A stretch of DNA of 64,000 nt from Natronococcus pandeyae (lineage in GTDB: Archaea > Halobacteriota > Halobacteria > Halobacteriales > Natrialbaceae), in the NCBI RefSeq assembly GCF_008122205.1, contig NZ_PHNJ01000010.1:116051-180050 (forward strand), written 5' to 3'. How positions within the stretch are numbered: the stretch's first letter is position 1; every line of letters starts with the position of its first letter. The notes beneath the pieces were generated by a model. The model was not told the DNA's origin. It was given only the letters and a program-made list of their open reading frames with translations, and made no database searches. Positions 26,164-35,714 of this stretch are shown one piece after another. The position numbers and the translations under genes are program-made.

Positions 26164-26532
26164 ATTGTTCCTGAATTCAGTGGCCACAAAACAAGTATCT
26201 CTTCTGTACTGAAGGGATCTGACCCCTCAATTCACACCGACGATTCTGGATCAGGTTCCTCTAGTTCGTCCTGTGACCTACTGCGTTCGATTGTACTGAC
26301 TTGCTCGTTCTTCGTGGTTGATGACCTCACCCTTCAGTAGATTTTGCCAATAATTCAGTCTCAACGAACGACTGTAACGCCCGACGTGTATTCTCATCAA
26401 CTCGATAGCTTCGTCATCTGAGATCCATTTTTGGCCTCGGACAAATGGCTCTCGGTGCTTGCCTCTTTCACGATTTGTCTGATCGCCGGGTTAGTTATCG
26501 TTGATCCACGACCGATGCCCAACCCCTATACT

Positions 26533-26546
26533 ATATTGTGCAATAC
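26533..26546. promoter_or_regulatory. ATATTGTGCAATAC operator of trxA-trxB
   Basis: A perfect core palindrome ATTG-TG-CAAT with flanks TA/AC, then ACACAAAACCTTTAAAC, in which CTTTAAA is the TATA box. This is the best copy of the shared motif and the easiest place to test OxsR-like binding. The trxA ATG is at 26588. Confidence 0.55.
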
Positions 26547-26587
26547 ACACAAAACCTTTAAACACTGCCGGGCTCTACAGTGGAGTG

Positions 26588-26935
26588 ATGGCAACTGACG
26601 CATACTCCGAATCGAACGACGACCCGCTTCACGTCGAGGGTGGAGACCACCTCGAGGCGATCGTCGACGAGTACGATGTCGTGCTCGTGGATTTCTACGC
26701 CGACTGGTGTGGCCCCTGCAAGATGCTCGAACCCGTCCTCGAAGAGTTGGCGCGTGAGACCGAGGGCGTGATCGCGAAGGTCGACGTCGACGAACACCAG
26801 CAACTTGCAGGTGCGTACGGCGTTCGCGGGGTACCGACGCTCGTGCTCTTCGCGGACGGCGAACAGGTCGAACAACACACCGGCGCACTGCCGGCGGACC
26901 GACTCCGCGACCTGATCGAGGGCTACACTGAATGA
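26588..26935 (+). CDS. trxA: Thioredoxin
   Basis: A 115-residue classical thioredoxin. The active site WCGPCKM lies in [23 protein letters not shown] and the cis-Pro loop is [17 protein letters not shown]. An acidic N-terminal extension of about 20 residues is a haloarchaeal trait. It reduces protein disulfides in the cytoplasm, recharged by the overlapping thioredoxin reductase. The ATG at 26588 follows the TATA box and operator. Its stop overlaps the trxB start (ATGA), so the two are translationally coupled. Confidence 0.95.
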   Translation: MATDAYSESNDDPLHVEGGDHLEAIVDEYDVVLVDFYADWCGPCKMLEPVLEELARETEGVIAKVDVDEHQQLAGAYGVRGVPTLVLFADGEQVEQHTGALPADRLRDLIEGYTE

Positions 26936-28014
26936 ACGAGGACACGAACGCACTCGTCCACGACGTGGTGATCGTCGGCTCTGGCGTCGCCGGCCTCTCG
27001 GCTGCGGTCTACGCCGCACGGGCCGATTTCGAGCCGCTCGTGCTCGAGGGCCCGGAGCCGGGCGGCCAGCTGACGCTGACGACCGACGTCGAGAACTTCC
27101 TCGGCTTCCCCGAGGGCGTCGGTGGCATGGAGTTGATCCAGCGCGGGAAAGAACAGGCCGAGCGCTTCGGCGCCGAGTTCGTCCACGGAACCGTCGAGGA
27201 CGCGACGCTCAACGATCGGCCGTTCAAACTCGCTCTCTCAAATGGAAAGACACTCCGAACACGCGCCCTGCTCATCGCGACCGGCGCGAGCGCTCGCTGG
27301 GTCGGAGCCGACGGCGAGGACGAACTGATGGGGTACGGCGTCTCAACCTGTGCGACCTGCGACGGCGCGTTCCACCGTGGCGACGACGTGCTCGTGATCG
27401 GTGGCGGCGACAGCGCTATGGAAGAAGCGCTCTTCCTGACGAAGTTTGCCGACAGCGTTACGATCGTTCACCGTCGCGACGAACTTCGCGCCTCCGAGGT
27501 TATGGCCGAACGCGCTCGCAACCACGACGCAATCTCGTTCCGCTGGAACACCGAACTCCTCGAAATCCAGGGCTCGCAGGACGAGGGCGTCACCGGTGCA
27601 ACCCTGGTGAGCCACCCTGACGGCTATCCGAAGCAGAAACTCGAGACGAACGCGGCACACGGCGGCGTGGCAGATCAAGCGGCGAAGACGCGAGATGTTG
27701 GTGAGGTCGAACGTGAGACCGTCGACATCGGCGGGATCTTCTACGGCGTCGGTCACGTTCCAAACACGGACTTTCTCGAAGAGACACCGGTCGAACTGGC
27801 TGACACCGGTCATGTTGAAACTAGGGAGGGAATGACGACGAAGACAACTGTCGAAGGCGTCTTCGCCGCGGGTGATGTGATGGACCCCGACTACCGACAG
27901 GCAATCACGTCCGCTGGTACTGGGAGCATGGCTGCCCTCGATGCCGAGGACTGGCTCGAACAGCAGACCGTCCGTGGGGCGGCAGCGACTTCCGAAGCGA
28001 TAGCTGACGACTAA
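26932..28014 (+). CDS. trxB: Thioredoxin reductase
   Basis: A 360-residue NAD(P)H/FAD-dependent thioredoxin reductase of the low-molecular-weight type. The FAD motif is [18 protein letters not shown], the redox pair is CATC in [15 protein letters not shown] (about 139-142), the NADPH site is [21 protein letters not shown], and the terminal FAD-binding block is [21 protein letters not shown] 40-residue insertion (about 232-275, [20 protein letters not shown]) is longer than in bacterial TrxB. It is co-transcribed with trxA under the redox operator. The pair forms the main dithiol system of the block. Confidence 0.95.
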   Translation: MNEDTNALVHDVVIVGSGVAGLSAAVYAARADFEPLVLEGPEPGGQLTLTTDVENFLGFPEGVGGMELIQRGKEQAERFGAEFVHGTVEDATLNDRPFKLALSNGKTLRTRALLIATGASARWVGADGEDELMGYGVSTCATCDGAFHRGDDVLVIGGGDSAMEEALFLTKFADSVTIVHRRDELRASEVMAERARNHDAISFRWNTELLEIQGSQDEGVTGATLVSHPDGYPKQKLETNAAHGGVADQAAKTRDVGEVERETVDIGGIFYGVGHVPNTDFLEETPVELADTGHVETREGMTTKTTVEGVFAAGDVMDPDYRQAITSAGTGSMAALDAEDWLEQQTVRGAAATSEAIADD

Positions 28015-28317
28015 TCCCAGATACCAACAGTCCTGTAATGATGAACTGCCCAATGGAGGCTGATAGGATGACAGTTTGCTAGGTTTCCGCACATAGCTAA
28101 CACTGGAAAGACAAAGGCTAACAACTAGCCAGTCCACCCACATCCTAGTTTTCGAAATGATATATGTCTTTTAAAGAGTAGTATATGACCTATTTATGTG
28201 CGAATAATAATAATAATAATAATATACATGCGAAAATCAACTCCCTGGTCTACAAGTAATTCTCTAAGCAGTTAGTTGAATAATTCATATACGTCTGTTC
28301 TCATATTTTGAACTACT
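28015..28317. other. AT-rich junction with (AAT)7 microsatellite
   Basis: About 300 bp with no gene. The base composition falls sharply from GC-rich to AT-rich just after trxB. Seven exact AAT units lie at 28203-28223. This is the left edge of the accessory island and probably includes the upstream flank of the following IS. Confidence 0.6.
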
Positions 28318-30072
28318 GTGGCACACGAATTGACGCCTACGGTGGATGATGATGCTCCCGCGATGGCAGGAGCAATCGTCTATCATGCGAAAACGCTCTG
28401 TGACTAAGTTGATACACTCTGGCGACTTCTCAACCGGGTCTCGATTCCAGTTGCTGAACTCACGGATACCCGCAATCAGAATAAAGCAACCTTTAGCACC
28501 GAGTCGATGGCACGACTCTACATCTACCAGACGGTTCACGACTTCTCCCAAAGCGAACTCGCGGATCGTCTTGCGAATCGCCCAGCACTATTGAAGCGCT
28601 TCGGGATGCCCAAGCCACCGACTCAACAGAACATCTCGTATGCTTGGAGCCAGTTCAGCGAACAGACGAAAGTCACGCTTGAGGCCGCATCACGCGGAAT
28701 ACTCTTGGAAGCCCACGATCAGGGGCTCATCACCGACGTACTGCTACCACCACAACCCGACGAGAACGACATCGAAGACACCGAAGATCAGTCAACAGCG
28801 ACACGCAAGTATGTACACGAGTATGGCAGCAAGGTCGTCGAACTCGCTCGCCGACACGGCTTCGCCGAGTTCAGATCCGACAGAGCCGACAACAGAGTTT
28901 ACGAGGACGAACAGATCCTCGATCTGTTTGCCAACGCATGCCTGACACAGGGAAGTGCCCACTCTGAAGGGGAAGCAGGGTGGTTCCTCGATAAGAACGA
29001 CGTCTGTGACGATTCGACGTTTCTGCGAGTGATCAAGCAGTTCTCGATGTCACCGGGTCAGGAGCTTCCAAAACCATTTCAGGAGTACAGCATCGGGGAT
29101 GTTGTCGCTTTCACCGAGGAATTTCAGAAGACGCTGATGGAGTCGTTCGACGCTGCAACCGAGAACATTCTCAGCACGATTCGCCACGAAGATCCGTTCG
29201 ATGACCGCCACGTGGCAGCAGCTATCGACTTCACACACGTCCCCTACCACGTCTGGCCGTGGATCGACAAGGACAGGCAAATCCCGAAGGCAGACTATCC
29301 GCCGATGGTCAGCGGGTACAAAGGCGACGGTGAAATCAAGCACGGGTATACGTTCGCGACGATTACGGTCGTCGGGAACGACGTCCCGATCATCTTGGGT
29401 ATTGAACCAGTCAAAGAATGCTCTGCGTGGGAACCAGAAGATGCTCCAGCCGATTCGAAGGCGGATGTGGTCGACCGATTGCTGGCGACTGCCCAGCAGT
29501 ACATCGATCTCGACGAAGTGCTCCTCGATCGAGGATTCTACAGTAACGACGTGTATGCGACGATCCACGACCGTGGGCTGGTGTACATGACGCCAGTACC
29601 GAAGTACGAAGACGATTATGAGTCGATTGCGAAAATCAAGAGCAAGGAAGGAGTTGACGCCGGTGTCAAGCATGATGTCCCGTTTGCCATCGACGGAGAA
29701 CTTCACCACACCGCTAAATTCCTGTACGTGCCAGCAACTGACGAGGAGGCAGACAGCAATTACGCCGTGTTCGTGACCAACCGTGACCACGTCGCTCCCA
29801 ACGAGATCATGCACGTCGCCAACAGCTACAGCCGACGCTGGGACATCGAAAACCAGTACAAGTCGGTGAAGGCGTTTCTCCCGAAGACGTCCTCGAAGGA
29901 CTACCGTGTGCGGTTGTTTGGCTTTACGTTCGCAGCCCTGCTGTACAATCTCTGGCGACTCACTGATTATCTGGTGAAAGTCGAAATGGACCGTGATATT
30001 CGCTCCCCACCAGTCGTAACCGCCAAGACGTTCGTCCGAGCGATCGGAAAATATCTTCGCGAGGGCGGCTGA
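28318..30072 (+). pseudogene. DDE transposase (IS4-superfamily-like) with premature stop
   Basis: The reading frame starts with GTG at 28318 (AHELTPTVDDD...). It is stopped by TAA at 28405-28407, then continues uninterrupted in the same frame to 30072, with the first later ATG at 28507 (521 codons). The DDE residues are visible: D in AAIDFTHVPYHVW, D in VLLDRGFYSNDVY, and E in YSRRWDIENQYKSVKAFLP. Residues lost upstream of 28507 are probably part of the native N-terminus, so the enzyme is likely dead or altered. No clear terminal inverted repeats or target duplication could be recognised in the AT-rich flanks. Confidence 0.75.
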
Positions 30073-30375
30073 AGCTGCGGTTGCGGTCCGTAGGCCGCTC
30101 TTCGAGAGCTGCAGCACTCGTACTCTCTGCAAAATCTGGCATGGGAAGCCGTTGTTTGCTAGATATCACTGGTCATCGATGAACTACACCAGCCGATCCA
30201 GATACAAATGCCTCAAATCGAGCTAACTTCTCTCTGATCTCGTTTGTAGCGGTGGTAGATCCCGAAAACGTGATAACTCGGGAGAGCCGCTCGAAAGTAA
30301 CAATCTCAACTCGCAGAAAGTCCGTCCTGAATAAGACCGTGGCAAACTAGTCCTTCTCGGACTGGCTTCTGGATT
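30073..30375. other. Interval after transposase, nothing recognised
   Basis: About 300 bp of mixed composition between the transposase and the first glycosylase-like gene. It probably contains the right end of the IS, but no inverted repeat matching 28200-28317 is evident. Confidence 0.4.
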
Positions 30376-31152
30376 TTATTCTCGTACAAGCGAATCGACT
30401 ATCGATTCAATCTCAGTGACATTGCGTAGTGCAGCATCGAACCAGGCCTCGTGGCGAGTAATCTGTCTGGATTGTGTTTGAACTCCGGCCACGGTGTCTC
30501 CGTTCTGGGTGCTCGAGCGCTCCCAATCGAAGACCACCCAGTGAAGGTGGAACGGATCGAGTTCCTCGCTTAGAGTTGGAAACTCGGCACGGACGTCTCG
30601 GCACAGTTCCTCGTACTGGCGGACATCATCCATCGACGGATAATCATCCAGTCCAAGGACGCGAAGCGCGTTGCCGTCGATACACATCTTCTCCGTGTAG
30701 CCGAGCATCGAAAGGATGAATGGGGCCTTGACCGTCCCGATATAATCGAGTTCGAGGGCGGTTTCGTGGGCGCGATCGACAGCGCCGTTTTGCAGGGCGA
30801 CCGCGATATCTTCCCACACGTCGACCTCACCAAGGCTTTGTCGCATGTACTTCCGCTTCTGTGTGTGGTAGTTGACGCTCGCCATCGCCGTCTCGAGGTC
30901 GTCGCCAGCCACGAGACGAGCGAGTGCCTCGTCCTGTCTGTCTGCAGGTGTTCGGATACTAATGACGGCGTTCACGTAGGACAGTTTGAGGCGCGCGATT
31001 TTGCCGTCAAGACCGGTCTCTTCGAACTGGTCACTGACCGTCTCGAGATTCGTCCAGATTCGATTGTACGCGTCGGTGTGTGCCCGGTAGTGAGAGACGA
31101 TCTGTTGTCGGGTTTCAGTTTCGACCCTCATCTGTTGGCTGTCCGTTCCCAA
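30376..31152 (-). CDS. HhH-GPD-like unknown protein, copy A
   Basis: A 258-residue, mainly helical protein, paralogous to the one at 37690 (shared KIAxLKLSYxNAVISIRTP, ETAMxSVNYHxxKR, MCIDGN, FHLHWVxFD). The block YIGTVKAPFILSMLGYTEKMCIDGNALRVLGL resembles the Lys...Asp region of HhH-GPD DNA glycosylases (G-x-G/V-x-K-AxF-x-LxxLG...CxDxHxxRvLG), with K in TVKAPF and D in CIDGN in the catalytic positions. The C-terminal HEAWFDAALR is also conserved. No family is certain. The two copies flank a McrBC-like pair, so base surveillance or restriction linked to modified DNA is possible. A second ATG at 31131 is an alternative start. Confidence 0.65.
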   Translation of the reverse strand: MGTDSQQMRVETETRQQIVSHYRAHTDAYNRIWTNLETVSDQFEETGLDGKIARLKLSYVNAVISIRTPADRQDEALARLVAGDDLETAMASVNYHTQKRKYMRQSLGEVDVWEDIAVALQNGAVDRAHETALELDYIGTVKAPFILSMLGYTEKMCIDGNALRVLGLDDYPSMDDVRQYEELCRDVRAEFPTLSEELDPFHLHWVVFDWERSSTQNGDTVAGVQTQSRQITRHEAWFDAALRNVTEIESIVDSLVRE

Positions 31153-31418
31153 CCGTACACCGACGCGTTTGATATCACTATTCCACAGGGAATACTATTT
31201 CTGCACGCATGTTATATTTTTATTAGAAATGGAGGAAGATGGTCGGTTCTATCGGACACTCTCCAGCAGCGATTTGTATATTCCAAACTGGTCACGTCAT
31301 CAGCAACTTCACTAACGAAGGGGCTCCTGAGGCAACCAGAGTTCCGAAAAATACCGATGTAGGCGACCCAATTGTTAGTTTTCTATACTGTAGCTACTAC
31401 TGGGGGTACAGCGGTTCA

Positions 31419-31643
31419 ATGTACAAAGCAACCTGTCCCCCCTGTAGTCGGAAGGTAATCGTCGCTGAGAACCATGCAGTGATCATCTTATCGACAGAAG
31501 AGGGAACTGTAGCCGATGTTCCAAGAGGTGACGACGATCTCTGGCGGACGGCTTCAATTGCAATTCGGCATGGCGGCAGAGACGAGATTGCTGAGCTGTA
31601 CTCATCGGTTAAGTCGACATCCAGCCAGATACGGGACAGATAA
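31419..31643 (+). CDS. Small CxxC protein (74 aa)
   Basis: A 74-residue hypothetical protein beginning MYKATCPPCSRKVIVAENHAV. One CPPC knuckle is at the N-terminus and a helical C-terminal half (DDDLWRTASIAIRHGGRDEIAEL) follows. The open frame extends upstream but loses coding character. It precedes the PadR-like gene by 32 nt and may share its operon. No function is known. Confidence 0.45.
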   Translation: MYKATCPPCSRKVIVAENHAVIILSTEEGTVADVPRGDDDLWRTASIAIRHGGRDEIAELYSSVKSTSSQIRDR

Positions 31644-31675
31644 CAAATAGTACACTCGATGGAGAGTCCCGTAAG

Positions 31676-31948
31676 ATGGACGACCTTACCGGGTTCCAAC
31701 GCGACCTCTTGTACGTGATTGCGGGTGCCGACCAGCCGTCGGGGCAGGACATCAAAGACGAGATCGAACAATACTACAGCTCCGAAATTAACCATGGACG
31801 GCTCTATCCGAATCTTGACACGGTCGTCAACAAGGATCTAGTTGAGAAGGGGCAACTCGATCGCCGGACGAATTACTACGATATCAACGATGCAGGGCAA
31901 ACTGCAATTGAGGAACGGCGAGAGTGGGAGTCACAGTACGTGGATTAA
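31676..31948 (+). CDS. PadR-family-like winged-helix regulator
   Basis: A 90-residue single-domain regulator similar to haloarchaeal PadR proteins. It begins LTGFQRDLLYVIAGADQPSGQDIKDEIEQYY, and the recognition helix and wing region are INHGRLYPNLDTVVNKDLVEKGQLDRRTNYYDI (the GRLYPNLDxLV pattern is typical). It lacks the C-terminal dimerisation extension of larger PadR proteins. It overlaps the convergent gene at 31945 by 4 nt. The target is unknown, but the location beside a small defence island makes island control plausible. Confidence 0.8.
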   Translation: MDDLTGFQRDLLYVIAGADQPSGQDIKDEIEQYYSSEINHGRLYPNLDTVVNKDLVEKGQLDRRTNYYDINDAGQTAIEERREWESQYVD

Positions 31949-32154
31949 CCAATGGAGACCTTGTAGTAGTCAGTGTATTTTACGAGGTCACACTCCTGGA
32001 GTCCATCCGCAATTGTACTGTCGACAGAGACGTCGATGTTTTCGGTGAGAATCGGGAACTCTTCCTTCGCGTCTTCGGCCAGCTCATCGTAGTGACAAAC
32101 TCGGGAATCAGAGGGGACATCTTCAACCGGCTCAAGTGTGAGGGTAGGGCTCAT
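31945..32154 (-). CDS. Small haloarchaeal hypothetical protein (DUF7979-like)
   Basis: A 69-residue acidic protein. The pattern SRVCHYDELAEDAKEEFPIL...ECDLVKYTDYYKV resembles a small domain frequent in haloarchaeal genomes that I associate with DUF7979, though I cannot check it. The start at 32154 (MSPTLTLEP) is favoured by an upstream AATATT box at about 28 bp; an ATG 10 codons further upstream is possible. Convergent with the PadR-like gene. Confidence 0.5.
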   Translation of the reverse strand: MSPTLTLEPVEDVPSDSRVCHYDELAEDAKEEFPILTENIDVSVDSTIADGLQECDLVKYTDYYKVSIG

Positions 32155-32254
32155 GGTATACCATACCAATTGCAGCGTCTTCAATATTTTTGTGATGATA
32201 ATCTATGACCGTCAATTTGGAACCGGGTTTCTGGGGATAGAGCTTGACATTTGT

Positions 32255-32494
32255 CTAACAATGATATTCGCGAAATCTGTACCACTCGTAGTCGGAGGCT
32301 GCTTTGTCGAGTATATCGGGATCGATATCGAAGACCCCGGCAGCTTTCGTGTGGTCAGCTGTGAACTCGAGCGACTCGTAGACGGCAACTGCCATTTGGA
32401 CCCGGTCGCTGTACTCCTCTGTGAGCGGCTCAGGCATGGACTTGGCCTCAGCCATCTCAAGGACCAGCTCACCGGTCTGGCAGGCGTCTGTCAT
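32255..32494 (-). CDS. Small acidic hypothetical protein (79 aa)
   Basis: A 79-residue protein, MTDACQTGELVLEMAEA..., acidic and predicted helical, with several aromatic residues near its C-terminus (YEWYRFREYHC). It shows no known domain. Coding potential is supported by composition only, so confidence is modest. The stretch around it (32495-32744) contains nothing else convincing. Confidence 0.4.
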   Translation of the reverse strand: MTDACQTGELVLEMAEAKSMPEPLTEEYSDRVQMAVAVYESLEFTADHTKAAGVFDIDPDILDKAASDYEWYRFREYHC

Positions 32495-32744
32495 CGGCTA
32501 CCCGACCGTCATCATATGGACCACAACGAGTACCCCGGCGATCATCACAAGTGTGCTCACGACGACGTTTGCAATTGTGTTTGGGTGGATCGGTCCAGCT
32601 GACCACTCGAGGGTCACGGCAGCGCGGAGCTCGAAGAGTTCGCACGATCGGAAGTTGAGCACACGCAGATGTTACACACGGATCTCGACTTCCGATAATT
32701 ACCGGCCACCACTCCTAAATACATATCATTAGTTAGAACACTCT

Positions 32745-33026
32745 ATGACTGGTACCGAAGGCCAAGAGCGGGAACCGAGCCCTGCTATGAAGCGCGAAAA
32801 GAAGCGCAAAGATGGAGAAAAGGCCTGGCACTGGAGACCAAAACTCGGGTTGCGGCTCGGCAGGTTTGCGATCATCCCTACGTTCATTGGGGTACTGATG
32901 ATGATGCAAGTGATGACTGTTGAGCAGGGTGAAGAATTCGCCATCTTAGGGATCGCAATCGTCGCAACGTCCTTCTTCCTGTTTGCACTTGTCTGTCTTG
33001 TCGGAGCGCTCTATCTACGGTCCTGA
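32745..33026 (+). CDS. Small two-helix membrane protein (93 aa)
   Basis: A 93-residue protein with a basic, lysine-rich N-terminal 50 residues (AMKREKKRKDGEKAWHW) and two TM helices (about 40-58 and 69-90, FAIIPTFIGVLMMMQV and AILGIAIVATSFFLFALV) ending at RS. An unusual Lys content for a halophile suggests recent acquisition. The function is unknown; small membrane proteins beside defence genes can be effectors, but nothing here shows that. Confidence 0.5.
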   Translation: MTGTEGQEREPSPAMKREKKRKDGEKAWHWRPKLGLRLGRFAIIPTFIGVLMMMQVMTVEQGEEFAILGIAIVATSFFLFALVCLVGALYLRS

Positions 33027-33069
33027 TCTACCCTATAGTTTATATCGGATGCCGCGGCCAACATCGGCG

Positions 33070-33207
33070 ATGCAAACCACACAGGCAGAAGACGTCCTCA
33101 CGGTAATCGCACTGCTCCGCCTCTCGTTCGAACTCGGAGAAGCAGAACCATACATATCCGACCGAGCGTACTGGCTCGCCAAAGGGATCGCAGAAGAACT
33201 GGATTAG
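33070..33207 (+). CDS. Very small hypothetical protein (45 aa)
   Basis: A 45-residue acidic helical protein (MQTTQAEDVLTVIALLRLSFELGEAEPYISDRAYWLAKGIAEELD). Start codons at 33049 and 33070 are both possible. It ends 4 nt into the antisense gene remnant at 33204. Coding status rests on composition alone. Confidence 0.4.
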   Translation: MQTTQAEDVLTVIALLRLSFELGEAEPYISDRAYWLAKGIAEELD

Positions 33208-33553
33208 GTGAAATCCTCGAGCGTATCCTGCGCGTGGTCTCGAGGGTTGAACTTCCGTCGGACCTCGTCCTGCTCCTTGACGCCGACGTACTTCGAGTAC
33301 TCGCACAGGGGATGCTCGAACGATCGTAGCGTGAGTTACTTCCCATCCCAGTACGGGAAGTCCAGACCGAACTCCTCGAAGAGTTCCTCCTGTTGATCGA
33401 CCATCCAGCCAGCCACGACTCCTGGACCTCGTTGAAGATGATCATCAGCCCGGACGAGACACCGGGATCAATATTGACGGAATCGTTCTCCGAGAACGGC
33501 AGCAGCTCGTAATTCAGGCCGGTGACAATCACATACGCCAGAAACATCTCCAC
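33204..33553 (-). pseudogene. Decayed gene with frameshift and stop
   Basis: Three coherent coding pieces in order on the minus strand. The first is FLAYVIVTGLNYELLPF...NEVQESWLAGW from about 33553 to 33401. A frameshift leads to MVDQQEELFEEFGLDFPYWDGK, which ends in a TAA. The same frame then continues as LRSFEHPLCEYSKYVGVKEQDEV...TLEDFT. The intact protein would be about 120 residues. The family is unrecognised. Decay here shows gene loss within the island. Confidence 0.55.
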
Positions 33554-33667
33554 ACTGTCCAGCTTGCATAAGACCCCGAATGCTTCTGTTCACTCAGTCG
33601 CTAACGAGTTCATTGCGGGCTGGAATCAGTCTCCATCCCCTTTCTCAAGTAGTACTTCGTCGGCTTG

Positions 33668-34075
33668 TCACGCTACCTGATGGAGAAACGTTGATTTCGA
33701 GGCATCTCCCATGGCCCGGTCGTACTCTCCTATAATTTCATCGGTACTCCACACTTCCGAATCGTCGACGGACTCGAGGTCACCGTCGTACCACTGGTAG
33801 AGATGGCGCACTGTCGCCGATTCGTTCTGATTGTCGTAGTGCTCTACTTTCGAGATCGTGACGCCTTGTCCTGGATCTTGTACGAGGAAATGTTGGCCCT
33901 CTTGCACAGCTCCGTCTGGATCTTCGACGAAGTGAATTCCGTTGACCCACAGATGCAGCGGTGAATCATCTACTAACACGAAGTCCGCTGCGGGGAAGGC
34001 GTAGTTAGCCGCCTCTTGACTTCGGTCGTTCTGGCTGATCAGTGTTCTCGGCTTGTTAGTCGATTGTTGGTTCAT
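33668..34075 (-). CDS. Hypothetical protein (135 aa)
   Basis: A 135-residue soluble protein starting MNQQSTNKPRTLISQND at 34075. It is beta-rich in the middle (NYAFPAADFVLVDDSPLHLWVNGIHFVE, ...ESATVRHLYQWYDGDLES) with a helical end. It shows no known motif. An upstream ATG at 34159 would add 28 residues of unlikely composition. It lies upstream of the McrBC-like operon but is separate from it. Confidence 0.5.
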   Translation of the reverse strand: MNQQSTNKPRTLISQNDRSQEAANYAFPAADFVLVDDSPLHLWVNGIHFVEDPDGAVQEGQHFLVQDPGQGVTISKVEHYDNQNESATVRHLYQWYDGDLESVDDSEVWSTDEIIGEYDRAMGDASKSTFLHQVA

Positions 34076-34212
34076 GTGGTTACTCAAGCTTGCATTGGTA
34101 TTCAAAACCGACAGTGATAGATCTTGATCAGAAGAAAGGCCGGTAATCGCGACGAGCATACGTGAACACTACACAATTCAAGGCAGTCCAGAGGTGAGAT
34201 GCCACTCTCATA

Positions 34213-34425
34213 TTAGATCGGGAGCGTCGAGCAGCGACTCTTGATCTCGGGAGCGAGCGAAATTACCTGGGCTTTCCGACGGAGTTCCTTTCGCCGCGTC
34301 TCAATCCGGTCTTCGAGTTTGGACAACCGACGTCGTTGGCCTCTGATCGCGATGTCCATATCGGATCCCGCCTCCGCTCGCTGCTCGTACTCGGCGATAA
34401 ACTCCTCGACTCGATGATCTCTCAT
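34213..34425 (-). CDS. Small coiled-coil protein (70 aa)
   Basis: A 70-residue, highly charged helical protein (VEEFIAEYEQRAEAGSD..., QRRRLSKLEDRIETRRKELRRKAQV) with heptad-like spacing. It is divergent from the McrB-like gene with 44 nt between starts, so the two share a promoter region. It could be a regulator or antitoxin-like partner of the restriction pair; there is no direct evidence. Confidence 0.45.
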   Translation of the reverse strand: MRDHRVEEFIAEYEQRAEAGSDMDIAIRGQRRRLSKLEDRIETRRKELRRKAQVISLAPEIKSRCSTLPI

Positions 34426-34469
34426 GCTATCAACTAACTTTTTAGTCTCTAGCTTACTTTCTCCTAATA

Positions 34470-35714
34470 ATGAATGATTCAGAGGACAGTTACTCGCTCG
34501 AAGATGTCAAGAAGAATTTGAACGTTCTCCGTGAGGTTCCAGGGCGGGTTGTAAATGCAATCGAGAATGCGGCCGAAGAACGTGTACTCGACTATCTCAT
34601 CAGGGAGCAGCAGCTTGATACACTCCACGACGGAAAGCGGGGGATCGGACAAATTCGCCGAGCCGTTCTCAAGTCCGATCTCGCTTCCGAGGATCTCAAG
34701 CGTCTCGTTATCACGAGGAACGACAATACTCCAGAAACAGTTCTCGTTCCAGACGAAGTATATCGGAACGCGAAAGTCGCACTGAAGACCGGAAAACCGG
34801 TCGTTCTGTATGGACCGACCGGAACTGGGAAGACAACCTTCGCGAAGCAACTCGCTCTCGAGCACTCAATCGGCTACTCACTCAACACGGCCACTCCATC
34901 GTGGACAGCGAAAGACATCATCGGTGGGATCGGACCGAATTTGAGCGGGCATCGGCTCAATTATCAAACGGAACTCGGGTGCGTTTCCGAGGCGGTGAAA
35001 CGCTCCGAGGATTTCGATATCGACTACACGGTCATTCTCGACGAGATCACTCGCGCTGACATCTCCAAGATTTTCGGCCCGCTCTACACCGCGATCGAGA
35101 ATCCGCAGCAGGAACTCATCGAAACCGACGACGGAGAGCCGATTACCCTGAAAGAGAACGTGAACATCATCTGTACGATGAACATGTCTGACCGGACGGT
35201 AAATGAGTTAGACAACGCGATCACCCGTCGGTTCGCAATGATCGAGGTCGACCAGTACAGCGACGATAGCCGTCGGAGGCTCTTCGAGAAATTCATCGAC
35301 GAGCACATCGAGAAGGCCAACTCGTCCGGTTCGCCACAGATAGAGGAGTCGCGGCTTCGGGAACTCTTCGAGATGGACTACCTCGGCATCAACGAAGGAA
35401 ATGACCAGACGTCACAGGGCCCGATCATGCGGTTCGGTCCGATGCACTACGAAGACGTCACGAAGTTCATCGGCGAATCGACGAACGATCCGGCGTTGTA
35501 CCTCGACAACCCTGGAGAAGCAGTCGGGCAAGCGTTCCGAACGTACATTGTCCCGCGCCTCCTGAACTCGGCAGCATTTCCGCAGATCGAACGGATCGAA
35601 AACCACTATCGCGAGCTCAACGACGAATTCGGGGAGTACGATCTGACCCCTGCGGCCGATCTCGCTAAGCGCGAACTCGAGGCCGAGCAGCGTCAACTGG
35701 GATCCTATGAGTAG
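34470..35714 (+). CDS. McrB-like AAA+ ATPase
   Basis: A 414-residue MoxR/McrB-type AAA+ protein. Walker A is LYGPTGTGKTTFAKQ, Walker B is YTVILDEITRADISKIFGPL, and sensor and arginine-finger motifs are NIICTMNMSDRTVNELDNAITRRF. The 115-residue N-terminal region is charged and helical and has no recognised SRA/EVE-type DNA-reading domain, unlike E. coli McrB. McrB translocates DNA using GTP or ATP and activates the McrC nuclease. The start is ATG at 34470, 44 nt from a divergent small gene, and it overlaps the McrC-like gene by 8 nt. It is the motor of a modification-dependent restriction module; the ligand (which base modification) is unknown. Confidence 0.85.
   Translation: MNDSEDSYSLEDVKKNLNVLREVPGRVVNAIENAAEERVLDYLIREQQLDTLHDGKRGIGQIRRAVLKSDLASEDLKRLVITRNDNTPETVLVPDEVYRNAKVALKTGKPVVLYGPTGTGKTTFAKQLALEHSIGYSLNTATPSWTAKDIIGGIGPNLSGHRLNYQTELGCVSEAVKRSEDFDIDYTVILDEITRADISKIFGPLYTAIENPQQELIETDDGEPITLKENVNIICTMNMSDRTVNELDNAITRRFAMIEVDQYSDDSRRRLFEKFIDEHIEKANSSGSPQIEESRLRELFEMDYLGINEGNDQTSQGPIMRFGPMHYEDVTKFIGESTNDPALYLDNPGEAVGQAFRTYIVPRLLNSAAFPQIERIENHYRELNDEFGEYDLTPAADLAKRELEAEQRQLGSYE

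Noticed and set aside
26278..26490. An open minus-strand frame with coherent helical sequence (contains WISDDEAIELMRIHVGR).
   Set aside because: It lacks a start codon upstream and has no recognisable family, so it is noted only as a possible remnant.
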